64,000 nt of DNA, from positions 1-64,000 of the forward strand of contig JAXHLR010000004.1 of NCBI GenBank assembly GCA_034521975.1. Reading direction: 5' to 3'. This document shows positions 43,900 through 52,495 of the stretch, piece after piece (the stretch's first letter is position 1; every line of letters begins with the position of its first letter). The notes under the pieces were generated by a model that was not told the DNA's origin, did not search any database, and saw only the letters and a program-made list of their open reading frames with translations. A program made the position numbers and the translations under genes. The DNA is from Acidimicrobiales bacterium (lineage in GTDB: Bacteria; Actinomycetota; Acidimicrobiia; Acidimicrobiales; SKKL01).

Positions 43900-45435
43900 T
43901 CAGTCCTCGTCCGGGGCCGCGTCGGGGGCCGCGGCCTCGTCGGCGACTCCAGTGGGCTCCTCGGCGAGACCAGTGGGCTCCTCGGCGACACCCTCGGCGC
44001 TGCCGGCCGCGATGTTGGGATCCATGGGCGCGGTGCCGCCGGGCACTGCACCGTCGGGGTGCTCGTGGTAGTACTCGGCCCACGCCTCCTCGGCGTCGGA
44101 GGGGACCGCGGCATCGGGATCGGCATCGACGGTCGGGCCGCCGATGTAGTTGCCCTCGTCGTCGTAGGCGTGCTCGCCGAAGTGCTCCTGGTACTCCGCA
44201 GCCACGACACCACCCTCGGCGGCCTGCTTGATCGACAGGCTGATTCGGCGGCGCTGCAGGTCGAGGTCGATGATCTTGACCCAGAGCTCTTCGCCAGGGG
44301 TCACGACCTGTTCGGGGAGCTCGACGTGGTGCGCCGACATCTCCGAGATGTGGACCAGGCCCTCGATGCCGTCGCCCACCTGCACGAACGAACCGAAGGG
44401 CACCAGCTTGGTGACCCGGCCGTACACGAGCTCGCCGACCCGGTGGTTGCCGGCGAACTCCTGCCAGGGGTCCTGCTGGGTGGCCTTGAGCGACAGGCTG
44501 ATGCGCTCACGGTCGAGATCGACCTCGAGCACCTGCACGGTGATCTCGTCGCCGACGGCGACGACCGACCCCGGATGGTCGACGTGCTTCCAGGACAGCT
44601 CGGAGACGTGGACCAGCCCGTCCATGCCGCCGAGATCGACGAAGGCACCGAAGTTGACCACCGAGGACACCACGCCCTGGCGGATCTCGCCCGGCTTGAG
44701 GTTGGTGAGGAAGTCCTCGCGCTGTTCCTTCTGTGTCTCTTCGAGCCAGGCCCGGCGGGACAGCACCACGTTGTTGCGGTTCTTGTCGAGCTCGATGATC
44801 TTGGCCTCGAGCGTGCGGCCGACATAGGGCTGGAGGTCGCGCACCCGGCGCAGCTCGACCAGCGATGCCGGCAGGAAGCCGCGCAGGCCGATGTCGATGA
44901 TGAGACCGCCCTTGACGACCTCGATGACCGGCCCCGAGACCACGCCGTCGGCTTCCTTGAGGGCCTCGATGGTCCCCCAGGCCCGCTCGTACTGGGCCCG
45001 CTTCTTGGACAGCAGCAGCCGACCTTCCTTGTCCTCCTTCTGGAGGACGAGGGCTTCGATGCGCTCGCCCATGTTGACGATCTCGTTGGGATCGACGTCG
45101 TTGCGGATCGACAGCTCGCGGCTGGGGATCACGCCCTCGGACTTGTAGCCGATGTCGAGCAGGACCTCGTCGCGGTCGACCTTGACGACGACCCCTTCGA
45201 CGAGCTGTCCGTCCTCGACGTCGACCATGCTCGCGGTGTAGGCGTCGTCGATCGACATGTCGCCGAGGTCGTTGGCGATGACCTGGCGGGGCGTGTAGTC
45301 GCCCTGCTCGTCGAAGGTGCCCATCTCGGGGCTGGCGCCGCTGGCGGCGGACGGGTTGGAGGTGGAGGGGGCTGGGGTGGTCGGGGGCACCTCGGCGGAG
45401 GTCTCCGCGACGTCGGTGCTTGCCTGGTCGGACAC
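43900..45435 (-). CDS. rpsA: 30S ribosomal protein S1
   Basis: A 511-residue S1 with four OB-fold RNA-binding repeats. Examples are VEGVVVKVDRDEVLLDIGYKSEG, VIEVVKGGLIIDIGLRGFLP, VSSVVNFGAFVDLGGMDGLVH and VTKLVPFGSFVQVGDGIEGLVH. The tail is acidic and low-complexity, with EEPTGLAEEPTGV arising from a DNA repeat of about 21 bases near 43949-43990. GTG 45435 is preceded by GAAGG and gives the usual short disordered N-terminus; longer in-frame extension reads non-coding DNA. S1 recruits mRNA to the ribosome. The polA-rpsA-coaE-uvrB order is typical of Actinomycetota, but here the tad/pilin block separates rpsA from coaE. Confidence 0.95.
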   Translation of the reverse strand: MSDQASTDVAETSAEVPPTTPAPSTSNPSAASGASPEMGTFDEQGDYTPRQVIANDLGDMSIDDAYTASMVDVEDGQLVEGVVVKVDRDEVLLDIGYKSEGVIPSRELSIRNDVDPNEIVNMGERIEALVLQKEDKEGRLLLSKKRAQYERAWGTIEALKEADGVVSGPVIEVVKGGLIIDIGLRGFLPASLVELRRVRDLQPYVGRTLEAKIIELDKNRNNVVLSRRAWLEETQKEQREDFLTNLKPGEIRQGVVSSVVNFGAFVDLGGMDGLVHVSELSWKHVDHPGSVVAVGDEITVQVLEVDLDRERISLSLKATQQDPWQEFAGNHRVGELVYGRVTKLVPFGSFVQVGDGIEGLVHISEMSAHHVELPEQVVTPGEELWVKIIDLDLQRRRISLSIKQAAEGGVVAAEYQEHFGEHAYDDEGNYIGGPTVDADPDAAVPSDAEEAWAEYYHEHPDGAVPGGTAPMDPNIAAGSAEGVAEEPTGLAEEPTGVADEAAAPDAAPDED

Positions 45436-45545
45436 GTGATCGCCTTCTAGTGGTCTGGGTCGGTGCGGTCGTCGGGGACGACCGGCGGTCGGGCGCTCGC
45501 CGGGATGGCGGGCAGTGGAACCCGAGCGCGCAGCCCAACAGGGTA

Positions 45546-46307
45546 TCACCCCGCCTTGCGGGCGATCACCAGGAGCTCGGGATGGTCGAGGTCGGGAGGC
45601 CGGCGGGCGTAGTCGCCCGGAGCGACCGCCCAGCAGTGCTCGTAGGACAGACCCGACGCCGCCGTGAGCAGCCGGAGCTCGCGGGGCGTGTAGCAGCCTG
45701 TCCAGAGCTCGGTCTCGGCGTCCACGCCGGTCTCGGACCGGATGGAGGTGACCTCACGGTTGACCCCGGCGTCGGCGTCGAAGGCATCGTGGGCTTCGAG
45801 GTAGCGGACCTGGAAGTAGGCCGAGAAGGCGGTGAAGGCCGCCTGTCCGCCCGATCGCAGCGCCCGGGCCATCGCCGACAGCACGGGCAGATCGGGATCG
45901 AGCACGGGCCCGCCATCGCTGGGGGCCCACGACGACGCCGGGCCACCGGAGAGCCCGAACGCCCCCTGGCACAGCGAGATGACGGCGTCGAACTCGGCGA
46001 CGAAGGGGAGCTCGCGGGCGTCGTGGCGCTGGTAGGTGACCCCGACCGGCGCCGCGGACCGGGCGACCTCGAGGAACCGTTCGGAGATGTCGACACCGAC
46101 GACCTCGATCCCTTGCTCGCCGAGGGCGTTGGCGTGTCGGCCAGGCCCGCAGCCGACGTCGAGCACCCGCGACCCCGGTCCGAGCCCCAGCGTCTCGACC
46201 AGGAAGGCGACCTCTTGGGCGGTGCCCCGCGTGAACGAGTAGCGGAGGTAGGCCGCCCCGAGGTGGTCGGCGACGTCTTCGAACCAGTGGTCGCGGCCAG
46301 CGCTCAC
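45546..46307 (-). CDS. Class I SAM-dependent methyltransferase
   Basis: A 253-residue methyltransferase. Motif I is SRVLDVGCGPGRHANALGEQG (residues about 46-66), followed by VVGVDISERFLEVA and FDAVISLCQGAFGL. The acceptor is unknown. It lies between polA (four-base gap upstream) and rpsA on the minus strand, so it is probably co-transcribed with polA. A methyltransferase between polA and rpsA is found in some related genomes, to my recollection. Confidence 0.85.
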   Translation of the reverse strand: MSAGRDHWFEDVADHLGAAYLRYSFTRGTAQEVAFLVETLGLGPGSRVLDVGCGPGRHANALGEQGIEVVGVDISERFLEVARSAAPVGVTYQRHDARELPFVAEFDAVISLCQGAFGLSGGPASSWAPSDGGPVLDPDLPVLSAMARALRSGGQAAFTAFSAYFQVRYLEAHDAFDADAGVNREVTSIRSETGVDAETELWTGCYTPRELRLLTAASGLSYEHCWAVAPGDYARRPPDLDHPELLVIARKAG

Positions 46308-46311
46308 CCGG

Positions 46312-48999
46312 TCATCCCTTGGCGTCGGCCCAGCTGGCCCCGAACGACAGGTTGACCTCGAGCGGCACCCGCAGCTCGAAGGCGTTGGCCATGACCCCCA
46401 CGGTGAGCTCGGCGATGGCGTCGCGCTCGTCGGAGGGGACCTCGAGCAGCACCTCGTCGTGGACCTGCAGGATGAGCCGGCTGGTGGTGTCGGCGGCGTC
46501 GAGCGCGGCGTCGAGGCGCACCAGTGCCACCTTGAAGATGTCGGCGGCGAGCCCCTGGATGCCGGCGTTCATGGCCTGGCGCTCGCCGGCCTGGCGGATG
46601 CGGTAGTTGGACGAGGCCAGTTCGGGGATCTGGCGCCGCCGGCCGAACAAGGTCTCGGTGTAGCCGCGCTCGCGGGCCTCGGCCACGGTGCGCTCCATGT
46701 AGTCCTTCACCGCGGGGAACGCCACGAAGTAGGCGTCGAGGATGACCGAGGCCTCGTCGGTGGCGATGTTGAGCCGCTGGCCCAGCCCGTAGGCCTCCAT
46801 GCCGTAGGCCAGGCCGTAGGAGACCATCTTGGCCTTCGACCGCTGCTCGAGGGTGACCTCGGCGGGGTCGACCCCGAAGATCCGTGCGGCGGTGGCGTTG
46901 TGGATGTCCTGGCCCGATTCGAAGGCACCGATCAGCCCCGGGTCGTCGGCGAGGTGGGCGATGCAGCGCAGCTCGATCTGGTTGTAGTCGGCCACGAGCA
47001 GCTCGAACCCCTCGGCGGGAACGAACGCCCGCCGGAACTGGCGCCCCAGGTCGGAGCGGACCGGGATGTTGTGCAGGTTGGGGTCCTCGGAGCTGAGCCG
47101 CCCGGTGCGGGCCACCGTCTGGTTGAACGTGGCGTGGATGCGTCCGTCGTCGGCGACCTCGGCCATCAGCCCCTCGCCGTAGGTGGAGCGCAGCTTCTCG
47201 ACCTCGCGGTAGCGCAGGAGGTGCTCGACGATGGGGTGTTGGCCGAGCAGCTTCTCGAGCGAGGCGGCATCGGTGGAGAAGCCGGTCTTGGTCTTCTTCT
47301 GGGGGGTGAGCCCCAGCCGGTCGAAGAGGATCTCGCGGAGCTGCTTGGTGGAGTTCACGTTGAACTCGACGCCGGCGTCGTGGTGGATCTGCCGGGTGAG
47401 GTCGGCGGCCTCGGTGGCAAGCTGGTCGTTGAGGTCGCGCAGCACGTCGATGTCGACCCCGACGCCGGTGGCCTCCATGGTGGCCAGCACCCGCACCAGC
47501 GGCACCTCGATGTCGTCGTTGAGGGCCCGCAGGCCCTGGGCGTCGAGGGCGGCGGTGATGGGCCCGACCACGCGGTCGACCGCCAGCGCGTCGCGGGCCG
47601 CATCACGGGCTGCGGCGTCGCGGTCGGTGCCGTCGAAGTCGAGCTGGCCGGCGTCGGCGCCGCCGGATTCGGGCAGCTGCAACCGGCAGTGGCGGGCGAG
47701 GAGATCGCCGAGCTGGTAGCGCCCCTCGGCCGGGTCGAGCAGGTAGGCCGCGATCATGGTGTCGAGCCCCAGGGTGCGGACCTCGACCCCGAGTGTGGCC
47801 AGCGACCGCAGCACCGGCTTGGCCGAGTGCATGGCCAAGGGCCGACCGCCAGGGACGACCAGCGCGGCCAGACGCTCGAGCACCTGCGGATCGTGCAGCG
47901 TCTCACCGGGCAGGAAGGCGACCTCGGCCGCCTCGGCATCGGTGACCACCGCGATCCCCACGAGGGTCGACCGGCCGGGGACGCCGTCCCAGGCACCGGC
48001 GAGGGCCAGCGGCTCGCTCCCCGATGCCAGCCCGAAGATCACCTCGGCGGCGCGGTCGGGCTCGTCGATGGTGGCGACCTCGGCCTCGAGCACCTCCTCG
48101 CCACCACCGGACGCCGCCGCCACCTCGCCCCCCATGGCTTCGGCCAGGCGCTCGGCGAGGCTGTGGAACTCGAGGAAGTCGAACAGCGACCTCACCGCCT
48201 CGGGGTCGACCCGACCCGCCGACAGGGGTGCGGGTTCGACGTCGACCTCGAGGTCGCGGAGCAACACCATCACCTCGGCGTTGCGGCGGGCCTGGGCCTC
48301 GTGGGCCGCCAGGTTCTGGCGCAGCTTCGGGGTCTGCTCGTCGACGTGGGCGAAGATGCCGTCGAGGCCCCCGTAGGCGTTGATGAGCTTGGCCGCGGTC
48401 TTCTCCCCCACCCCCGGCACACCGTCGAGGTTGTCGGACGGGTCGCCCCGCAACGCCGCGTAGTCGACGTAGTCGGTCGGATGCACACCGGTGCGCTCGA
48501 CGATGCCGGCCTCGTCGTAGAGGGCGTAGTCGGACACGCCCCGCCGGTTGTAGAGGACCTTGATGTGGGGGTCCTCGACCAGTTGGTAGGTGTCGCGGTC
48601 GCCGGTCACGATCAGCACGTCGTCGCCACGGTCGCGGGCCTGGGTGGCCAGCGAGGCGATGATGTCGTCGGCCTCGACCCCCACCTGCTCGACGGCGGGG
48701 ATGACGAGGACCTCGAGCACCTGACGAACCAGGCCCATCTGCTGGCGAAGGATGTCGGGCGCGGCCTCGCGGGTGGCCTTGTACTCGGGGACCGCCTCGT
48801 GGCGAAACGTCGGCTCGGGGCGGTCGAAGGCGACCACGATGCCGTCGGGCCGGTGGTCGCGCACCAGGTTGACCAGCATGGAGGTGAAGCCGTACACCGC
48901 GTTGGTGACCTGACCCGACGCGGTGACCAGATCGGTGGGGAGGGCGAAGAAGGCCCGGTAGGTGAGCGAGTTCCCGTCGAGCAACATGAGGCTGGTCAC
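46312..48999 (-). CDS. polA: DNA polymerase I
   Basis: An 895-residue family A polymerase. The N-terminal 5'-3' exonuclease has MLLDGNSLTYRAFFALP, VGVEADDIIASLA and IVTGDRDTYQLVED. The middle domain aligns with the 3'-5' exonuclease but shows no DxE metal motif, so proofreading is probably lost, as in many actinobacterial PolA proteins. The polymerase domain has LLVADYNQIELRCIAHL (motif A), RSKAKMVSYGLAYGM (motif B) and ILQVHDEVLLEVP (motif C). It acts in Okazaki fragment processing and in filling excision-repair gaps, which fits the nearby uvr genes. Confidence 0.96.
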   Translation of the reverse strand: MTSLMLLDGNSLTYRAFFALPTDLVTASGQVTNAVYGFTSMLVNLVRDHRPDGIVVAFDRPEPTFRHEAVPEYKATREAAPDILRQQMGLVRQVLEVLVIPAVEQVGVEADDIIASLATQARDRGDDVLIVTGDRDTYQLVEDPHIKVLYNRRGVSDYALYDEAGIVERTGVHPTDYVDYAALRGDPSDNLDGVPGVGEKTAAKLINAYGGLDGIFAHVDEQTPKLRQNLAAHEAQARRNAEVMVLLRDLEVDVEPAPLSAGRVDPEAVRSLFDFLEFHSLAERLAEAMGGEVAAASGGGEEVLEAEVATIDEPDRAAEVIFGLASGSEPLALAGAWDGVPGRSTLVGIAVVTDAEAAEVAFLPGETLHDPQVLERLAALVVPGGRPLAMHSAKPVLRSLATLGVEVRTLGLDTMIAAYLLDPAEGRYQLGDLLARHCRLQLPESGGADAGQLDFDGTDRDAAARDAARDALAVDRVVGPITAALDAQGLRALNDDIEVPLVRVLATMEATGVGVDIDVLRDLNDQLATEAADLTRQIHHDAGVEFNVNSTKQLREILFDRLGLTPQKKTKTGFSTDAASLEKLLGQHPIVEHLLRYREVEKLRSTYGEGLMAEVADDGRIHATFNQTVARTGRLSSEDPNLHNIPVRSDLGRQFRRAFVPAEGFELLVADYNQIELRCIAHLADDPGLIGAFESGQDIHNATAARIFGVDPAEVTLEQRSKAKMVSYGLAYGMEAYGLGQRLNIATDEASVILDAYFVAFPAVKDYMERTVAEARERGYTETLFGRRRQIPELASSNYRIRQAGERQAMNAGIQGLAADIFKVALVRLDAALDAADTTSRLILQVHDEVLLEVPSDERDAIAELTVGVMANAFELRVPLEVNLSFGASWADAKG

Positions 49000-49039
49000 C
49001 GCGTCAGCCTAGGCAGCCGCGACGACAGCCGGGGACGGT

Positions 49040-49630
49040 TCAGGAGCTGGCGGCGGGAGGGCCGATGGCGCCGTCGATGACCTGCTGGGCGATGTCCTTC
49101 ATCGAACGGCGCTCGCGCATGGCGGTGCGCTGGATGAACCCGAATGCATCGCCTTCGGGCATCGACTGCTCGTCCATGAGCTTGCCCTTGGCCCGCTCGA
49201 CCACCTTGCGGGTCTCGAGCTGGTCCTCGAGGTTGGCCGCGGTCTGGTGCAGCTCACGCATGTCGTTGAACCGACCCAGGGCGAGCTCGACCGCGGGGAT
49301 GAGCTGGCTGCGTTGGAAGGGCTTGACCAGGTAGGCGAGGGCGCCCGCGTCCCGGGCCTGTTCGACCAGGTCGCGCTGGCTGAACGCGGTGAGGATGAGC
49401 ACCGCGGCACGACGCTCGCCGGTGATCTCGCGGGCAGCGGACAGCCCGTCGAGACCCGGCATCTTGATGTCGAGGATGGCCAGCTCGGGCTCGAGCTCCT
49501 TGACCATCTGCACCGCCTCGTCGCCGCGACCGGTCTCTCCGACGACCTCGTAGCCCTCCTCTTCGAGGGTCTCCTTGAGATCGAGCCGGATGATGGCCTC
49601 GTCTTCAGCGATGACGACACGGGTTGGCAC
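49040..49630 (-). CDS. Response regulator with ANTAR RNA-binding domain
   Basis: A 196-residue protein. The receiver domain has VVIAEDEAIIRLDL, phosphoacceptor Asp 54 in LAILDIKMPGLDG and Lys in AYLVKPF. A short coiled-coil precedes the C-terminal ANTAR domain with VVERAKGKLMDEQSMPEGDAF and AMRERRSMKDIAQQVID. ANTAR domains bind paired hexanucleotide hairpins in RNA and prevent termination. The GTG at 49630 follows a GGAG site. It lies 41 bases above polA on the same strand. The partner kinase is not in the window. Confidence 0.93.
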   Translation of the reverse strand: MPTRVVIAEDEAIIRLDLKETLEEEGYEVVGETGRGDEAVQMVKELEPELAILDIKMPGLDGLSAAREITGERRAAVLILTAFSQRDLVEQARDAGALAYLVKPFQRSQLIPAVELALGRFNDMRELHQTAANLEDQLETRKVVERAKGKLMDEQSMPEGDAFGFIQRTAMRERRSMKDIAQQVIDGAIGPPAASS

Positions 49631-49647
49631 AGAGGTCTCCAGACGGA

Positions 49648-49992
49648 TCAGCGGGGCTGCTCGGAAGCAGCCGGTGGTTCGGTCAGGCGTGGCTCCCGGG
49701 GAGCCGCGAGGGATTGGAGTTGGTCCAGCAGCGAGTCCTGGAGGGACTCGAGCCTGGCGATCTCGCCCACGACCTCGTCTCGGCCCCGCTCCATGGCGGC
49801 GGCATGGCGCGCCGCCTCGCGATGCTCCTGTTCGGCCAGCGGGGTCTCCGACACCAGCGATCGCAGGCGGGCATCGTCGGCCTCCTCGACGAAGTGCGCG
49901 AGCTGCTCGTCGTGGACCCGGAGGTCGTCGTTGAGTTGCCGGAGCCGATCGGTCACATCGACGAGCCGGCGCTCGATGAGCGATCTCGACAT
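49648..49992 (-). CDS. Small coiled-coil protein of unknown function
   Basis: A 114-residue highly charged helical protein with heptad-like spacing (RLVDVTDRLRQLNDDLRV through ARLESLQDSLLDQLQSL) and no membrane segment or enzyme motif. It lies 17 bases upstream of the ANTAR regulator on the same strand and probably shares its transcript, so it might be a partner. I do not recognise a family. Confidence 0.65.
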   Translation of the reverse strand: MSRSLIERRLVDVTDRLRQLNDDLRVHDEQLAHFVEEADDARLRSLVSETPLAEQEHREAARHAAAMERGRDEVVGEIARLESLQDSLLDQLQSLAAPREPRLTEPPAASEQPR

Positions 49993-50114
49993 GGCAACAG
50001 TCTACGACGGCTGGGGGATGGGCCGTGCCGGTCGACACCAGTGCCCGACACCCCAGCCATCGATAGCTGTTCGAGGCCACTCACATCTCGCCCGCAACGG
50101 CCGATCAGGAGGCC

Positions 50115-50276
50115 ATGACGGTGGACAGGCGGTGGTTGGCCACAAGGGTCGCGATCGTGTTGCTCGCGCTGCAGATCGCCGTGGCAGGTGCACACCTGTG
50201 GGAGCGCAACGTCAACCAGGACGGATGGGGCTCCCTGCCCTTCTCGTGGCAGATGTACTCGGGGAAGACCCCGTGA
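50115..50276 (+). CDS. Small single-helix membrane protein
   Basis: A 53-residue protein with one hydrophobic segment (residues 11-25, VAIVLLALQIAVAGA) and the C-terminal motif WGSLPFSWQMYSGKTP. A WxMYS-like ending often precedes HTTM-type membrane proteins. AGGAGG sits very close to the ATG. Its TGA overlaps the GTG of the next gene (GTGA, 50273-50276). This arrangement suggests translational coupling, but a single frameshift in one longer gene is also possible. Confidence 0.6.
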   Translation: MTVDRRWLATRVAIVLLALQIAVAGAHLWERNVNQDGWGSLPFSWQMYSGKTP

Positions 50277-51061
50277 CCCTCTTCGTCAGAGCGTTCGGCG
50301 CGCTCTGCCTGCTCAAGTCGGTCGACCTCGCCGTCCGTGCACCTGACGCAGTGGGTGAACCGGTCGCAGCACTACTGCTCGCGGCATGGATTCCCGCCGC
50401 GGCAGCGCTCACCCTCGACCACCACGTCCGAAAGGCAGGCGTTGCGATCGCTGCGCTGGTGGCCATCACCCTCTGGTCCTCCATGGACCTGTTCAACCAG
50501 CACTTTGTCCTGATGGCGTGGATCGGAATCTTCATCGCGATCCTGGACGGACCTCTGCTCGCGCTCGTGCTGAGGGTTCAGCTCACGATCGTCTACGGCT
50601 TCGGGGCCCTCGCCAAGCTCAACCCGTGGTTCCTCTCGGGCGACACGCTGGCTTGGCACGCAGGCGAGCGACTGCCCGTGCCTGACCAGGCCTGGATGCC
50701 GCTGGCGTTCGCGGTGGTGGCTACCGAGGGTTGGCTGGCCTTCGGCTTGTGGTGGCGTCGGACCCGCGTGGTCTCGATGATGCTCGGCGTGGTCCTTCAC
50801 CTCGGCATCGTGGTGGGCATGGCCACCTCGGTCGACTCCCTGGTACGGATGATCGTCTTCAACGGGCTCTGCGTGGTGCTCTATCTTGCCTTCGTGCCCG
50901 ATGGTCGCTACGGGACCCAGCGGCACAGCGCCCAGGTGTCGTGGGAAGTGGTGGTGCCCGGGGTGGGACTTGAACCCACACGCCCTTTCGGACAGGGGAT
51001 TTTGAGTCCCCCGCGTCTGCCATTCCGCCACCCGGGCCTCTGGTGGTCACCGGAAGCGTAG
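50273..51061 (+). CDS. HTTM-like multi-pass membrane protein
   Basis: A protein of up to 262 residues with about six hydrophobic segments resembling the HTTM family (horizontally transferred transmembrane, related to vitamin-K-dependent gamma-carboxylase membrane domains). Visible are LFVRAFGALCLLKSVDLAV, IGIFIAILDGPLLALVLRVQ, VYGFGALAKLNPWFLSGDTL (the most family-like stretch), and VVLHLGIVVGMATSV. The last 35 or so residues are antisense to tRNA-Leu, so the real protein probably ends earlier or this tail is non-native. Start GTG 50273 overlaps the preceding stop. Confidence 0.65.
   Translation: MTLFVRAFGALCLLKSVDLAVRAPDAVGEPVAALLLAAWIPAAAALTLDHHVRKAGVAIAALVAITLWSSMDLFNQHFVLMAWIGIFIAILDGPLLALVLRVQLTIVYGFGALAKLNPWFLSGDTLAWHAGERLPVPDQAWMPLAFAVVATEGWLAFGLWWRRTRVVSMMLGVVLHLGIVVGMATSVDSLVRMIVFNGLCVVLYLAFVPDGRYGTQRHSAQVSWEVVVPGVGLEPTRPFGQGILSPPRLPFRHPGLWWSPEA
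50952..51037 (-). tRNA. tRNA-Leu (anticodon CAA)
   Basis: On the minus strand, a seven-base acceptor stem GCCCGGG pairs with CCCGGGC. A D arm follows, then an anticodon stem GGGGA/TCCCC around the loop CTCAAAA (anticodon CAA, leucine UUG), a long variable arm typical of class II tRNAs, a T arm with GGTTCAAGTCC, discriminator A and an encoded CCA (50952-50954). The body without CCA is 50955-51037. It lies antisense to the tail of the HTTM-like frame. Confidence 0.95.
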
Positions 51062-51071
51062 CCTGGCCACC

Positions 51072-51227
51072 GTGCCCGAACCGACCACGACCGGCCGCTC
51101 ACGACTGCGTCGGCGCCTTCGCCTCCTAGGCTGGCTGGGTGCCGTGGTGCTCGGCCTGGCAGCGGCGCGAGACTGGGCGATACGCCACAACGATCGCCGG
51201 GCGGTCCCGCGCCACCAGGCCGGCTGA
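51072..51227 (+). CDS. Small basic membrane-associated hypothetical protein
   Basis: A 51-residue frame starting at GTG 51072 and ending in TGA at 51225-51227. It has a basic N-terminus (RSRLRRRLR), one hydrophobic helix (LLGWLGAVVLGLAAA), then a charged tail. It sits between tRNA-Leu and fabD on the fabD strand, with codon choice like its neighbours. No family recognised and no clear ribosome site, so confidence is limited. Confidence 0.4.
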   Translation: MPEPTTTGRSRLRRRLRLLGWLGAVVLGLAAARDWAIRHNDRRAVPRHQAG

Positions 51228-51310
51228 AACCTCATGACCGTCCCCACGGTCAGACCCTTCCACCGAGACCGCAGCATCCCCCCGAACACCGACAGGATCT
51301 CCCCACACCG

Positions 51311-52495
51311 ATGATCGCGTTCACCTTCCCAGGGCAAGGCTCGCAACGACCGGGCATGGGCCAGCCGTGGGTCGACCACGAGTCGTGGGAGCTGGTCGCC
51401 GAGGCCAGCGAGCACGCCGGGAGCGACCTCGAGGCGCTGCTGCTCACCGCCGACGCCGACGAGCTCGTCTCCACCCGCAACGCCCAGCTCGCCACCTTCG
51501 TGCTGAGCCTGGTGACCCTCGACGCCATCGAGCGCACCGGCGTCGAACCGGCCCGAGCCGCCGGTCACAGCCTCGGCGAGTACACCGCCCTCGTCGCCTC
51601 GGGGGCGCTGGCCTTCGACGACGGGGTGCGCCTGGTCAGCGAGCGGGGTGCAGCCATGCTCACCGCCGCCGAGGACCGCACCGGCTCGATGGCCGCAGTG
51701 CTCGGGCTCGACGACGACAAGGTCGAGGTGGCCTGCGAGGCGACCGACGGCGAGGTGTGGGTCGCCAACTACAACGCCCCCGGCCAGGTCGTGATCGCCG
51801 GCGATCCCGCCGCCATCGACGCCGCCGGCGTTGCGGCCAAGGAGCTGGGCGCGAAGCGGGTCATGGCGTTCCCGGTCGGCGGGGCGTTCCACACCCCGTT
51901 CATGGCTCCCGCCCGCGACCGCCTGACCAAGGCGCTCGCCGGCATCGAGTGGCGCTCCCCCGCCATCCCGGTCCACGCCAACGTCGACGCCGACGCCCAC
52001 ACCGATGCCACCCCCTGGCCCGATCTCCTGGCGGCCCAGCTCACCAGCCCCGTCCGGTGGCGCCAGATCCTCCACCACTTCGACGAAGCCGGAGTGAACA
52101 CGGTGGTCGAGGTCGGTCCCGGTTCGGTGCTCACCGGCATGGCCAAGCGCACCCTCAAGGGCGCCCGCACCGTGTCGGTCTCCACCCCCGACGACCTCGA
52201 CTCGTTGCTCGAGGCCCTGGCCGCCACCCCTGCGGCCACCCACGCCGACACCGGACACCACGACGGCGAGCACCTGTTCGCCACCGAACGCCTGGTGGTC
52301 AGCCCTGCCGCCGGGGTCTTCACCCCCGAACCGGGGCTCGACGCCGGCACGACCATCGCCGCCGGCCACCTGCTCGGCCAGGTGGGTTCGGAACAAGTCC
52401 GCTCAGCATTTGGAGGTTCGCTCATGGGATGGCTCGCAGTCGACGGTGAACGGGTGGCCACCAGCCAGCCCATCGCCTGGTTGAGGACGGTCTGA
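51311..52495 (+). CDS. fabD: Malonyl-CoA:ACP transacylase with C-terminal barrel-sandwich-like extension
   Basis: FabD moves malonyl from CoA to acyl carrier protein. FPGQGSQRPGMG is at the N-terminus, the nucleophilic Ser 87 lies in AAGHSLGEYTALV, and the catalytic His is in VGGAFHTPFMAPA. The 394-residue length exceeds the usual 300-320. The last 75 or so residues (VVSPAAGVFTPEPGL, AAGHLLGQVGSEQVRS, GGSLMGWLAVDGERV) look like a biotin/lipoyl-type barrel-sandwich fold without the modifiable Lys. It leads fabD-fabH-fabG-acpP-fabF, a full elongation core; the fabH start abuts its stop directly. Confidence 0.9.
   Translation: MIAFTFPGQGSQRPGMGQPWVDHESWELVAEASEHAGSDLEALLLTADADELVSTRNAQLATFVLSLVTLDAIERTGVEPARAAGHSLGEYTALVASGALAFDDGVRLVSERGAAMLTAAEDRTGSMAAVLGLDDDKVEVACEATDGEVWVANYNAPGQVVIAGDPAAIDAAGVAAKELGAKRVMAFPVGGAFHTPFMAPARDRLTKALAGIEWRSPAIPVHANVDADAHTDATPWPDLLAAQLTSPVRWRQILHHFDEAGVNTVVEVGPGSVLTGMAKRTLKGARTVSVSTPDDLDSLLEALAATPAATHADTGHHDGEHLFATERLVVSPAAGVFTPEPGLDAGTTIAAGHLLGQVGSEQVRSAFGGSLMGWLAVDGERVATSQPIAWLRTV

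Noticed and set aside
46459-49080. 873-codon open frame opposite polA
   Set aside because: Shadow of polA on the other strand; composition dominated by Val/Gly/His/Asp and no motif.
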